DNA from: Adiantum capillus-veneris
Lineage: Eukaryota > Streptophyta > Polypodiopsida > Polypodiales > Pteridaceae
Direction of reading: 5' to 3'
DNA length: 64,000 nucleotides
Assembly (NCBI GenBank): GCA_014529385.2
Contig: CM043958.1
Coordinates: 141,646,234-141,710,233, forward strand
Below the pieces are notes generated by a model, which was given only the letters and a program-made list of their open reading frames with translations, searched no databases and was not told the origin of the DNA. Made by a program: the position numbers and the translations under genes. Every line of letters starts with the position of its first letter. Positions within the stretch are counted from its first letter, which is position 1. This document shows positions 11,564 to 23,465 of the stretch, in pieces.

Positions 11564-11962
11564 TTATGCTTGTGATATTAGGTTCGTGCAATACACAGCA
11601 AGGTACTTTACTTTACTATCTGTCATATAGACAATGGTACATTTTTTTACATGCATAATGGGATGTGCAATATCATCCTCACTCTCTACATAGCTAGGAC
11701 TCTGCAAAGTTTGCTTTTTTTTTAAAACACTCACCAATGACTGGTCATGTGATTTGATACACCCAATCCACATACCAGACATTATCATCAAAATTTTCAC
11801 ATTTGCAAACATTTTATTTAACATATGATACACCACAAATAGCCTCTCGGACTCATTTACATTCCTTCTTATGGTTGCATAATTATTTTGTTGTCTTCTG
11901 TTTGGACAGTCACGTTCAAAGTGATGATGTCTCCCACAACCCCAGCATACAAATATTTCCAT
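11564..11962 (-). pseudogene. Copia gag zinc knuckle and protease region
   Basis: The 132-codon frame begins with a CCHC knuckle, CWGCGRHHHFERDC (C-x2-C-x4-H-x4-C), the nucleic-acid-binding end of Gag. About 50 residues later lies a degraded match to the copia protease region, where a D-S/T-G active site is expected. I cannot see an intact D-S/T-G, so the protease is not functional in this frame. Confidence 0.65.
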
Positions 11963-12149
11963 GTTGACCTATATTGTTATGCTACAGATTAACACAATCT
12001 CTTGGACTCCTCCTACCTTGATAATTTCCTCAACTACAAGTGTTCTGTCCCTAAGCATTATTATGCTGCAGTGCTTGGTGGTTGCCTCTTCCTCCACCAT
12101 CTCCATGACTTGTATCATGTCCTCGTGCTCTTCCTCTTCCTCTGTTGGT

Positions 12150-12795
12150 TAAAGAGGATCTATTCAAAATTATTTTTACCCTATGTAGAGGAATCTTCCT
12201 CAAGTTCCTTCCCTTCCACAATCAGTAAGGATGCCAAATCTATAAATGTGGCAATGTTCTCTGGAAGATGGATGCCAGTCTTAAACTGTTTGTATTTTGA
12301 ATCCAAACCTTGCAGACATACTTCCACCTTATCATCATCATCAACTATAACATCAATTGATGTAAGGGACTCACATATGTTATTTATCTTCAGTAAATAG
12401 TCATTCATAGACAAGTTTTTCTTCTATAGTGTATTTAGCTCAGTCTTCAACTGCAGCTTCATTGTTGTTGGTCACATTCAATGGCAGTAAGGTGCTCAAA
12501 CCTCTTTAGGGGTGTCAGCATTTTGTATATGCCCAGTCATAGTGTCCTACACACTCATAGAAAGCCAATACATGATCTCTCGAGCTCTCCAACTCAAACC
12601 TTTAAATACCTTGATCTACAGAGCAATTGCACTTTCCTCCGGTAACACTGGTATTGTCTCATGCTCTCCATCAATGTACTCTTAACAACCCTTACCCATG
12701 AGGAAATTGGTCGTTCTAAACTTCCAAGCAAAAAGGTTTGTCTTGTCAAGCTTCTCGCTAACAATTTGGTTAAGTCCATCATTGTTGGACGACAT
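12150..12795 (-). pseudogene. Copia gag (UBN2-type) pseudogene
   Basis: The ATG at 12795 opens MSSNNDGLNQIVSEKLDKTN, then LFAWKFRTTNFLMGKG, a typical copia gag N-terminus. After stops and frame changes the C-terminal part at 12414-12181 reads DYLLKINNICESL...VEVCLQGLDSKYKQF, the conserved UBN2/gag-polypeptide core. Gag would form the element's virus-like particle. The copy is broken by several stops. Confidence 0.72.
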
Positions 12796-13203
12796 GTTTT
12801 CAACACTTCACCAAGTCTCTGAGAAACATGCTAAATATAGTCCATTACCACATGTAACCACAATATGTGCATATGCCTGTGTCACAATACTAAGCAATAT
12901 ATGTGAATACTACAGCCAAACCAAAACTTTCTGCACCACTAAAAGTCAAATCTGCAAAATCCCGAACCTTAGTGTTTTTGTCTATGAATGCATTCTAAAT
13001 CTAGAATGGGGGTCGAAATACAAAGAGAATAGAAATCCGAATGTAAAGTGTGCAATCAAAAGGACTACACACAAATCCAATATGCAGAATCTCCAAAAAG
13101 AAGCACCTCAATCAAAAATCGTTTGGCAATGGCTATCGAAAAGGGTCGAGATCGGTTCTTCTTATGCTCTCGCTTCCTGCTCCAAGCTCCTCAAATACAA
13201 GTA

Positions 13204-13216
13204 GGCACTGATACCA
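13204..13216 (-). other. Primer binding site of the decayed copia
   Basis: The minus strand reads TGGTATCAGTGCC, one base from the TGGTATCAGAGC type that is complementary to the 3' end of initiator tRNA-Met. It lies about 400 bases upstream of the gag ATG and next to the presumed LTR, as expected for a copia 5' end. Confidence 0.6.
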
Positions 13217-13253
13217 CATTAAGAGATAGAAAAGGAGAAAGCTTTAGCTATTG

Positions 13254-13376
<123 letters not shown>

Positions 13377-14279
13377 ATGAAGCAAAACCTTCTTCTTATT
13401 CTTCTTCACTAACTCAAGGTAAGAAGTCTACGATACATAAAAGTGAAAGTACAACACAAAAAGAAACTAATACAAGGGTTTAGTGTAAATCATAAGTGAG
13501 TGAGCCGGATGGATAAATGTTCCATCACTCTATTAGGTAGACCAAGTCAGTGTAGTCTAGTTGTAGTATCACTGGCGAAGATATACATATCCACCAAACT
13601 GCGCCAATGATGATGACAATGATAGTCATCCACCATTAGTATATATTGAGCTTGATATCTCAATATATTTTTATGTCAATTAGATGTGAGAAGATACAAT
13701 TAACTAACCCTTGAAATGTTCCTAGGGCATTTGTCTCTTGATGCTAAATCAAATGATGTAAAATAAATTAAACCCCTCCGAAACCATCAAGTAAATCGTC
13801 TTTTCTAAGCATAAGAAATACACCTTGTAGGGTAAATTTATTGGACAAACAAAAATCTATATATAATCTGTATTCCATGGTATCTTCTTTTGCCATCTAT
13901 GGTTCCCATGTCGATGAGCTCTACGATGGTTTTATGACTCCTTTTCGTTCCATTTCATCAATGGCTTTGTTAATGATCTCATTTAATTTGGGAAAGCTTT
14001 GTCTTTGTGCCAACTTTATCAGTCTTGCATTGCTAGTTCGTGTCTCATGTACAATTGGTGCATTCGTGATTGAAAATCACCCCTTCTTTGGGAATGACTT
14101 CTGAAAACTTCTTTATGATTTTTAAAATCTCTTACTCACATTCATCATTAGAAACGCGGAATGCTTGCACATATTGCAATTGTTGAATATTTTTCAGCTT
14201 TGTGAAATGGGAACTTGTCGTCTCCCAAATAACTTCAAGCATAAAATTGAAATTCCTTAAATTTGATAAACCAATCACA

Positions 14280-14600
14280 TCCTGATGGAATTGGAAATAG
14301 TTGCTTAGACGTATTATGAATGTGTAAAATCTCCCTACCTAATCTTCGATTGTTGCTTTACTTCCATATTGGTCTTGTACACCTTCTGATGATGATCTAC
14401 GAATTATGCAAAAACTATGGGTGTTGTTTGGGCCGATAGCTGCTGTAATTTTTGTATCCACTTTTCACTGATGGACGAAATTGAACTCCCTGAATCCAAC
14501 AAAACTTCAATCTCTTCTCCTTCTAATTGTGCCTTTATCATACAAACTTGCCTTGTCTTTTGAACCTACAAAGAGGCCTATAAATGCAAGTGGATAGCCT
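14280..14600 (-). pseudogene. Gypsy aspartic protease fragment
   Basis: The minus strand encodes GEEIEVLLDSGSSISSISEK, the active-site loop (D-S-G-S) of a retroelement pepsin-like protease. It lies after the gag remains and before the RT start, as in Ty3/gypsy. No complete frame is left. Confidence 0.65.
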
Positions 14601-15622
14601 CCGGAATCCACCCGCTCCAACGTTTTTCGGCACCATTGCAAGATTAGTTGCATCATTTGTTACTTGAGCATTTTGTATCGGATGTCGAACGTACCTTTGT
14701 GGTCTTTGACATGTCGTCAAACATATTAACACCTTCGTCGTCCTTGTGCATCTCGTTGTTAATCACTGTTGCACATTTTAAACATCGATATTCATTGTGT
14801 CTTCATTCCTTGGGATTTGTCTTCTCACTATGGTTTCAAAACTGCTTCCTTCAATTTGCTCAATTATCTTTATTGCATCTCCAAAGATTGTTAGACCTTG
14901 GTGTTTTACTAGTGTACACATGTCATGTCTTAACCTTGGCCAAAGAAAATGTAATTTTTATCCTCAATTAACCAAATTGAGACAATATTTTGTGTGCCAA
15001 CTAGTAGGTGCTACCGATTTTGGAAAATTTAAATGGGTGAGAATCTTCCGTAGATGCCGTTTTGGCATGAAAAAGAAAAAGGGAAGTGTGTCGAGGCGAA
15101 GAGGGGAGAAAGGGGCAAGAAGGTAGGGCTAGGTAGCAGCGCAAGGTGAGCGAGGGAGGACGGGGCACAAAGCAAGCAGCTACGACATCGAGCATGTTGA
15201 TGGGGCAAGGGTAGCGCATGGTGGGTGCAGAAGTCTCGCAAGCGAGAAACGTAAGGAGGGCGCCAAAAGGATTATGTTTTTATGTTAATGGGCAACCATA
15301 TCACCACACGAGTACGTTTGCTCTCGAGGTTTTAGGCAACACCAATGTACCAAAGCTTTGCTCCGTGCGAGTTCAAATCCGTCTTATTCCTTTTATGAGG
15401 GTGCAAGAGCAATCCCTTGGTCCAATGAAGCAAACAAAATCGTCAAGAATCTTCAAGCTAATTAAATAAAATGAGGAAGCTGCTAGTAGTAGGTGTGCCA
15501 CATTTAAATTGTAACACTGCACTTTTTGCTTGTGCGGTCTTTAAATAAATATTTTTTTAAAAATTTTCCTAACTATGCTTTACTATTTCACTTACCAAGT
15601 TGCTACTAATCCTTCAAGAACT

Positions 15623-15949
15623 CTACATAGTTTTACCATCTACTTGTGGGAGTCGTCCACTCATGGTATGTTGCAGTATTCTCAAAATGGTCCAACTAAG
15701 GAAGAACATTTTCTGTCCTGCAACCCTCAAAAGGATTTTGGTAGCACACCGTTGTCGCAGTAATTTTGCGTTTGAACAAAGTTGTTGACTCGCCAAAAGA
15801 TTCATCAATACTTGATTATCTTGTTGAAGTTGTTGATTCATCAATACTTGATTACATTGTTCAAGTTGTTGAATTAAAGGTTGCAACATATTATCAGTGG
15901 TTGAATTTTGATTTAGGGTTAGAATTGCATCCATGAATTCGGCCAACAA
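15623..15949 (-). pseudogene. Gln-rich gag N-terminal fragment
   Basis: The frame of about 108 codons begins MLAEFMDAILTLNQ and contains repeated QQ/NQVLMN units, a coiled-coil-like low-complexity segment common at gypsy gag N-termini. Assignment depends on the protease and RT remains downstream on the same strand, not on a recognised domain. Confidence 0.45.
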
Positions 15950-15950
15950 A

Positions 15951-18900
15951 TATAATATTCGCTAGTCACACCTGATGACTTGATATTAGCAACTACACAG
16001 ATGTATCATTCAGCAACATGTCGGACCTTAAGTTTGAAATTGGTTTTTGTGAGGCATTTCCCCAACCATTGATTCGTAACCCGTCAACTCCGCCATGTCT
16101 TCCTCTGTGTGAAAAGCCCCTAAGAGAGTCTTCCCACGGTGAGTTACGAAACTCACATACACCAAAGTTGGGAGGTTTCCTAACAACAGGAGAGAGTCGT
16201 TTCACTATGAGCAAGGCAACGCCCACTTCTTATTCTAAAGTAAGACATCCCATGAAGGGCGTTGTGATGATGATGCAAGGTGGCATGACTGCTTCACTTA
16301 ATTGTTGCCCGAGTCTCCATCTCTCCTTCATAGCTTCAACGGTGATATGAATGGGTGCTACTAGGGTTGCCATCAGGGCAAAAGATGTGCCCCGTCCTAT
16401 TTCCTTTGGTGGATAGGGTCGCTCTTTGACTGGCCACGAGCGCTCTCAAACCCAACACATTTCAGCTCTCAATAAGGGTGAAAGGATACTTACTAATATT
16501 TAATTACCGAAGAGGTAGCTATGCACGTTCAACAAAAGAAGGAATTGCATTTTCATTTGTTAGAATTTAGGCTTGTGTCACACACGTCCACTCGAATGTG
16601 TGTGCAAATGACAAGGCAAAAAATAATTAGGCGCAATAGTCTAGGATTGCCCCCTCGCCCATCTCATACGCGTTGTGCACATACAGATCACACAGCACAC
16701 GAAAGAAGCTCATAGGCATTGAACCCGTTTCGTGCGCTTCAAAATGGTAGTTGCAACAAACTGGTTGGGCCTAGTTGGCTGCATCTTATTCGTTGTTCTT
16801 GAAGTCTTGTCAGATCAATTTCTATCATGTCCTCATGTGTGACTACATGCCTTGCCGCCCGCCCATGTGTGACACGGGTCTTAGTAACCTAAGAAGCCTC
16901 CTAAGATATTTATGGGGTAGGGAATGGTCCTGTTTTCAAAGCGATTGCATGGCGATCAGCGGGGAACCATGGCGGGAGCCCTGAAAACAAGGAATGGTTA
17001 GCAAGGGACCAATCCAGCAAAAATTGCTAGATGTTGATGTTGCTAGATGTCACAAGACAAAATGCCGAGGGTTGAGCTCGCAGCTTGTGGTTGAAATTCC
17101 ACATGATGAGCTAGCTTCTCTCGGTTCACTAGCCACCTAAATTTTTCCGACTGCTGATGTGACTTTACTCCGTCGACTGCTGGCTGGAATTCCATTGCAA
17201 AAGGGAGTGTAGATGGACGCTCAGAGGATTTGCCCCCCAAACCCCAGTAAAAAAATACAACCGTAAGGCAATCAATGAGAGCCAAGAGCCATGGCAGAAG
17301 CAATTTATACATGTGACATTTCCCAGCCGTCACAGTCCAAGGGAGAATGATCAATGAGTGGTCTGGTTCAACAGCGCACAACTCTCACAGCACAAGTTCA
17401 ACAGCGCACGACTCTGTTGCAACAGAGTGCTTTTCTATTACAAGTGCTCACTTGTCAAAAATTAGTCAGCTCATGTGGTGTATTATGAGATTAAACAGCA
17501 ATCGATGATTGTACATCTTAGATTCTCTACCACGCAACCCTCAACCTTGAGGAAAAGTCTCACTCTAATACCACTGAAACCATTTAAGTGATAGTGAGCA
17601 TTGCCTAGCCATGGCCTTATCAAAAGCATTTCCTCCACAAGATCATTTACAACAATTTTTGTCATAGCACTAGGTTCAAGAAGTGACTATCATTTGGGGC
17701 TCAATGCATCGACTATTAGCCTTCTAATAGCTCTCCACCATCAATGTCATATTAAATCTTCTAAGATCAGTTCAGAGGTATGTCATAATTGTCCATTTTC
17801 ATTGATATGACCCACCGTTCTCTGCAATCAATAAGAACTGTCAACCAAGTCCTGCTAGCCGGCTAATAACCAAGGTTGACACACTTCAAGAGAGAGAAGA
17901 TTGGACAGATAGAAAAGCTCCGTTTCAAAGGGAAGATTGCAACACTAGGCATCAACTTTCCTCTACAACTACTGCTTGATGAATACATGGTAGTAAGGAG
18001 GTACAGCGCACTACATTTACATTCAACTGTCTATAACTTGCAATCCATTACCCCCATTGTACTTATCATCAGTTATTCATTGCCAAGGTTGGTTGGTTCA
18101 AGAGTCAAGTGGACCTACAGCTTCACTTTCGGATTCGAGAATACTAGACGGCACGACCAGCACAGTTTATTGCGCACTTGTACCTCGGTCATAAGCACAA
18201 CTAATGAAAGGCCATATAGAAACCAACACAGGCCTTAGGTGCAGGACGCTTTTCATGAAACCAAACCTTGCTGGTTTCTTGTCTCAACAATTCATCTGAA
18301 TGTCAACTGCTGAAAATATATAGCGGGTACATAACCAACACAATTGTAGTGCAAAAATTAGGTCATCCTTGCTGCCATCGTGCTCACAATAAATCAGCCA
18401 AAACAGCCCTGTATCAGGGTCATGAAATATGAGATTGCTTGAACGCCCTGTTGATCTGGGAGCATCAATGCCAATAAGAAACACTCAATTCTGCTGACAA
18501 GTCTCATATAATGCTCTCAATTCTAGGACTACGATTTTAAGCAGTGGAGCGACTCACCTTCCGCTGCCTCATCTAAACCCAACCTTAGATTCATATTTTA
18601 CACAAAAACCCAAGTTGACACACGCAGGAAGGTAAAGTAACTCGCAAGTCACATAGCCACATCACAAATGATGCAACCTCTTGTGCATAGTGGCACATAA
18701 CACCTACTTGACACCAAGACCATGATGTTTTGTCTCTTAAGCCTCAGAATCTGTTGACATCTCCAGAGAGTCTCGTTACCCTGCTAATCTCTCTGCACGA
18801 GTATCTTCTATCAGGGGAAAGGAACTCAAAATCACTCCTTGCCATTAAAGAGCTTGAACTTACTCAAAATACTCAAAGAGCTGAATACACTGTGGGATTA

Positions 18901-19067
18901 AACCCTCCTTGCTCAGGCCGTCTTTACCAGAAACTCAACTAACAAAGTTTCTGGACCCAGTAAAACTCGCAGTTAACTCTCTATTACATACCAAAAATTT
19001 GATTGGCTTTTAAGGGAATGCGAAAACATCCAATCACTAGATGTAATAGCAGAACTGTTGAATAGCT
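15951..19067. other. Unassigned stretch downstream of RPL13
   Basis: I find no gene with a recognisable domain. Open frames at 16018-16350, 17043-17381 and 17876-18238 have no support. The one retroelement hint is a minus-strand TGGTATTAGAG primer-like site at 17562-17573. The segment next to 19067 should hold the RPL13 3' UTR and polyadenylation signals, which I cannot place with confidence. Confidence 0.4.
17562..17573 (-). other. Possible LTR-element primer binding site
   Basis: The minus strand reads TGGTATTAGAGT, matching the tRNA-iMet type used by copia elements and seen again at 35707 and 37420 as TGGTATTAGAG. No coding remains follow on the minus strand, so this may mark a solo or truncated LTR. 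Confidence 0.35.
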
Positions 19068-20344
19068 CTACTTCTTCTCCTCTTTTTCAGCTTCTGCGGC
19101 CCTCTTCTTGCGTTTCCCAGCCAACCGTTTGTTCATTCGCTCAAGCCGAAGCTTGCCATAGGCTTTGCTCGATTTCATCTCATCTGTGATGGCAACCACC
19201 TCAACAGTAGGCTTCTCCCTGACAATAGGAATAGCAGGGCCTTGAATCTGAATTACATTGGCAAGCTCTACCTGGCTAGAGTCACCAGCCTGCAAACAAG
19301 CCACCAGCTGATATAATTATGATGGGTCATTGACCATACATAAGACGAATGACGAAAGTGGACAACCCTAACCTTTGATTTCCGAGAGCGTCTTGGGAAA
19401 ACAATCAACTTTGCTTTGTAAGTGTGGAGGCGCTGCACATTAGCTTGCAAACTCTCTAAACAGCGGTTCTTCCTTCGATGATCAACTGCGATGCCAATTG
19501 TGGGGGCAAGTTTCTTGGATATACCAGCTGTCTGTCCAAAATGACATCATCAGATGAAACTGCTACCAGCTGGAACTCATGGAAAATCACCGCCAGAGGC
19601 AATCAGACAACCGGTAAGGATTTAGTATACATGCTAAATGTGAGAGACTGTTTGGGCAACCAAACACCCTTTTAGATCTATGTTTTATACCAGCTGTCTG
19701 TCCAAAATGACATCATCAGATGAAACTGCTACCAGCTGGAACTCGTGGAAAATCACCGCCAGAGGCAATCAGACAACCGGTAAGGATTTAGTATACATGC
19801 TAAATGTGAGAGACTGTTTGGGCAACCAAAGAAATCACACCCTTTTAGATCTATGTTATTCATCCACCTAGGAATGCTGAGCTGAGGACAACAGTAGCAA
19901 ATGGAAGTTCCTTTCAGGCCTGTATCAAATGTGGAACCCTTTTAGATCTAAGTTATTCATCCACCTAGGAATGCTGAGCTGAGGACAGCAGTAGCGAATG
20001 GAAGTTTCTTTCAGGGCTGTATCGACACGCTCTGCAAACGGGGAACCCACAAACACGCTACTACGGGTTTCGATCAATTGGACTATTCTTCAATTTATCA
20101 AATAGCCAGCTACGCAGATTGAACTCATTCGAAAAGAATATTACCTTGAGCTCTTCCAAAGTGAAGCCGCGGCCAGCCCTGACCTTCATATTGTATTTAA
20201 GAGTCTGTGAATGGACAACGGGACGAAGCGGTCCGCTAGTGGGGCGCGGGAAAATCCGCACAGCCTTTCTCTGACGAGCTGAAAGGGTAAATGCAGCATA
20301 CTACACTTAGAAAATGCTGCAGTAGTATCAGTCGAGAAAACTTC

Positions 20345-20398
<54 letters not shown>

Positions 20399-20509
20399 CC
20401 TACCTAGCCTTCTGCGCTTCTTCCTTGCAGGTTGATGGAACCATGTCCTCACGTAGGACTGCCAGTCCTTCTTGAAGTGACCATTCGGGACAACGTTGTT
20501 ATGCTTCAT
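19068..20509 (-). CDS. RPL13: 60S ribosomal protein L13 (eL13), 4 coding exons
   Basis: Structural protein of the large cytosolic ribosomal subunit. Coding exons on the minus strand are 20509-20404, 20278-20145, 19531-19373 and 19289-19068. They sum to 621 bases, or 206 residues plus TAG, the usual plant length. All introns have GT-AG ends, in phases 1, 0 and 0. Recognisable stretches are [16 protein letters not shown] (residues 1-16), [20 protein letters not shown] (26-45), [18 protein letters not shown] (63-80), [18 protein letters not shown] (about 86-103) and the C-terminal [13 protein letters not shown]. The start is fixed by the family's MKHNN beginning. No stop or frame break exists, so this is the only clearly functional gene in the window. 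Oddities are a (GA)n tract on the sense strand of intron 1 and a duplicated acceptor region in intron 2. Confidence 0.96.
19521..19858. repeat. 166-bp tandem duplication spanning the exon 3 acceptor
   Basis: 19521-19686 and 19687-19858 are almost identical; the second has a few extra bases near 19830. Each begins ATACCAGCTGTCTGTCC, which is the first 11 bases of RPL13 exon 3 plus its CAG acceptor on the minus strand. Intron 2 therefore has a second, decoy copy of the acceptor at 19698. A further ~85-bp piece (about 19841-19930) is repeated at 19936-20022. Confidence 0.9.
19841..20022. repeat. ~90-bp direct repeat in RPL13 intron 2
   Basis: CCCTTTTAGATCTATGTTATTC through the CAGGCCTGTATC-like end recurs with about five differences starting at 19936. 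Together with the adjoining 166-bp duplication, it shows stepwise tandem growth of this intron. Confidence 0.85.
20351..20395. repeat. (CT)n microsatellite in RPL13 intron 1
   Basis: Twenty-two CT units on the plus strand, so the pre-mRNA carries (GA)n directly behind the donor site. GA-rich RNA can act as a splicing enhancer, so tract length might affect splicing. This is inference. Confidence 0.92.
20404..20509 (-). other. RPL13: RPL13 coding exon 1
   Basis: Codes residues 1-35 plus the first base of codon 36. The donor is GTAGGA at 20403-20398, and the sense-strand (GA)n begins almost immediately after it, so the microsatellite starts within ten bases of the splice site. A plus-strand acceptor-like TGCAG precedes the start codon by one base on the sense strand (see the 5' UTR intron). 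Confidence 0.9.
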
Positions 20510-20510
20510 T

Positions 20511-20593
20511 CTGCATGTGCAAAAAAACCACAGATCGCCCAATAAAGCTCTAAGCTGCCACCGCAAAGCTCTAGATCCGCAACCAAAACTCAC
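20511..20593 (-). other. RPL13: Probable 5' UTR intron of RPL13
   Basis: On the sense strand AACAG|GTGAGTTTT at 20594/20593 is a near-ideal donor. TTTGCACATGCAG ending at 20511 is a good acceptor one base before the ATG. The 83-base length fits plant minimum introns, and introns near or in the 5' UTR are common in plant ribosomal protein genes. A transcript would settle it. Confidence 0.6.
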
Positions 20594-20650
20594 CTGTTAC
20601 GAAGCTCACTTCCGCCAGCCCTGTTAGCGCGTAAAGGACTCGAGAATTAC

Positions 20651-20657
20651 TAGGGTT
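20651..20657 (-). promoter_or_regulatory. Telo-box (AACCCTA) upstream of RPL13
   Basis: The sense strand of RPL13 carries AACCCTA about 60 bases upstream of the presumed 5' UTR donor. Telo-boxes near the transcription start are a known feature of plant ribosomal protein and translation-factor promoters. I see no clear TATA box, which is also usual for this gene class. Confidence 0.55.
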
Positions 20658-20999
20658 ACATCAGACGCCCTGAGAGTTCACACCTGAACGGCCTCAACGG
20701 ACTGACCGTGTGAGTGTCATTGTTCCCAAAGAACATTTTTCCAAACAAATAGAAAAAAGGGCTTTTGAAATTCACGGGTTCTTCAATATTTTGCAGGTTT
20801 TCAGAAAATTATAACTAAACTAGGAGTTTTGCCAAATTGTAAATTTTTACTTTACGGGTAGAAATCAAAACCTAGCAGGTGCATTGTAATTGTTTACAGG
20901 TTTTTTTGTGAACATTGGTGAGTGTGTGTGGTGTGTGTGTTGTTTTAAGATGATAAATATAAATACACATAAAAGTTCCACAAGTGATAAAATCATGAG
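20658..20999. other. RPL13 upstream region, no further gene seen
   Basis: AT-rich sequence upstream of the telo-box with no frame or motif that I can name, apart from a short GTGTGTG run at 20921-20940. It should hold the RPL13 promoter. Confidence 0.4.
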
Positions 21000-21000
21000 G

Positions 21001-21660
<660 letters not shown>

Positions 21661-22796
21661 TAGCTTCATTGTGAAGCCAAGGCATAGGAAAACACAACCC
21701 AAAAAGAATTATCTACCGAGTGCGTGGAGTAGTCATGCACAAGTCACAATTTTGTGAAGATAGTGGGAATTCGGGGGGAGAACAAAAGCCACAGCATTGT
21801 AGAGAGCAACACAAAGAGGCAAATTATAGTTTTCCATTAGCAACGTGTCTACGCATTTTATGAGAGAGACTTTGGATTTCCATATATGTGTTTTGCCATG
21901 ATGTATGCTCTCTGTGGTATTGCTTATGCATAGCCGTTGTGACGGCTTCTTAGAGATAGCTTCAGATACAGTTTTGCACGGGGATAGGTTCTCTGGAAAT
22001 AGAAGACCTTGCAAGCATCTTTGGCAATGGCAGCCATCACAATTCTAGTGGGAGTTTGGATGCGTACGTGACTAACACTTGAGAGTGTTTATGCTATGTT
22101 GAGAACGTTTTACTCCCCACAAAGAGCTCACTTGAGTCAATAATTTTGCTTGCATACTCACTAGTGCATGTTTGAGCGTGTGTCCTCCAGTTTTGCAGTG
22201 ATCGTTTCATATTTTGGATGTACGTTGCGATGCGGATACTTCCATTGTACCTCATTGTGAAGTGTACCTCATTGTGAAGCCGGTTTTGGCTTGTTTTGGT
22301 AGTCCGGATCGTTTTTGAGACTGTTCGAAAGAGTCCTTTCTAAGACTGTGGCTACTCATATCTGCATAGACTTTTGTACAGGTTGTTGCATGACGTTTCT
22401 CAAAGCCAAGCACTGGGGGCTCGGTTACCCAGTGAGGTGGATTATGTTGTTGGAGATCCCCACTCATGGCCTCGCCATAGGACATGTAGAGACATGTATA
22501 GGTGTTGTGATGCCAAGTTGGAAGTCTTTTGATATAAAAAATTAGTAGTATGTGCCAATCGATGACTTGTCAACACTCTTTGTTGTTTTTTGCTAGTTTT
22601 GCTTGACAATTTGACCTCTGTGCAAAGGAAACTCTATCGGATTTTTCTCACGAGTCCTCTAGTTTGCCAACAACACTCTTTTTCATTGACATTGCAATGA
22701 TTTTGTTGAGTTTCCGTTGAAATTTTGATCTCCAAACAGAGGAGACTTTGCTGAATTTTTTGCAAAAAAGGTTGTCAATGAATTTTTGTAGGTTAC
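21661..22796. other. Unassigned stretch before a copia fragment
   Basis: No gene seen. Part of it (about 22390-22500, AAGCCAAGCAC...GGACATGT) is related to the leader repeats at 24120-24205 and 36280-36370, so it is repeat-derived. Two copies of a motif around TTTTGACCTC/TTTTGATCTC with GGAAACTCT/GGAGACTTT lie at 22600-22760. Confidence 0.45.
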
Positions 22797-23465
22797 AGTC
22801 CTAAAAGCAAAGGTTAGAGGTTATACCATCCGCAAACAAAACATATATTGGTTTCACAAGATATCTTATTCGTGGAAGATTTTGTTCAGCCTTTGTTATC
22901 ATGTACCACAAAGAGTAATGTAAGCTCGCATGACATTTATGACACTTTGTTGCCTCTTTTTAATGGTAGAAACTTGAATGTAAGTTTCAATGAAGTAAAT
23001 ATACAACCTATGAGGCTTTCTGAAAATGTTACTGGATAGCCTATCGCTAATGCAAATGTACATGATGTACGTGATGTGGAAATGGTTGAGAATGAAGAGG
23101 GTAGGGGTATGCCAAACTGACTGGTGCATAATTTGAATGAAAATAAACTGGATGCAAATATGTCTAGTGGTACTCATTCAGGTTTTTGCCATGCATTATA
23201 TGCATCAGAGTTTAATTATGCTTTGGATCTTTATATTTCATGTGATGAAGAAGAAGCTCTTTCTTTTGACGAAGCATAGAATTGAAAATATTAGACGGGC
23301 ACAATGAAATCAAAATATGATGCACTTATAGAGAATGAAACATGGACTTTATGTGATTTGCTTTCTAGCAAAAATGTCGGCCCTTGGTACAAATTGGGTT
23401 TACAAGTTGAAACATAAGCCAGATGGTGAGATTGATTGCTACAAGGTTAGACTTGTTGCCTAAGG
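22797..23465 (+). pseudogene. Copia INT-RT linker and RT start, same family as 38571-43661
   Basis: The reading VSQDILFVEDFVQPLLSC, then LPLFNGRNLNVSFNEVN and QPMRLSENV, parallels the minus-strand element at about 40870-40600. Further on, LDGEIDCYK-like residues (here PDGEIDCYK, about 23410-23450) match RT start residues near 40210. Frame breaks and a stop before the RT core show decay. The fragment ends abruptly at 23465, where the family B leader begins. Confidence 0.7.

Larger units (their letters stand above)
13800..15950 (-). mobile_element. Decayed Ty3/gypsy element, gag to RT start
   Basis: Minus-strand order from right to left: gag N-terminus (15949-15623) rich in Gln (QQLEQCNQVLMNQQ), a gag C-terminal helical part near 14970-14850, a protease with LLDSGSSISSISEKW near 14510-14470, and the beginning of RT near 13960-13850 (a KAIDEMERKGVIKPS-like motif). 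RT beyond this point, RNase H, integrase and both LTRs are missing. Many stops are present. A GC-richer stretch at 15060-15260 within it has no frame I recognise. Confidence 0.65.

Noticed and set aside
15001-15241. Two overlapping minus-strand Pro/Leu/Ser-rich frames
   Set aside because: They arise from a purine-rich GC patch; both frames are equally open and match nothing I know.
16018-16350. 110-codon ORF in the RPL13 downstream region
   Set aside because: Composition looks random, it is mirrored on the other strand and shows no motif.
17876-18238. 120-codon plus-strand ORF
   Set aside because: No domain and it lies in sequence without other coding signals.
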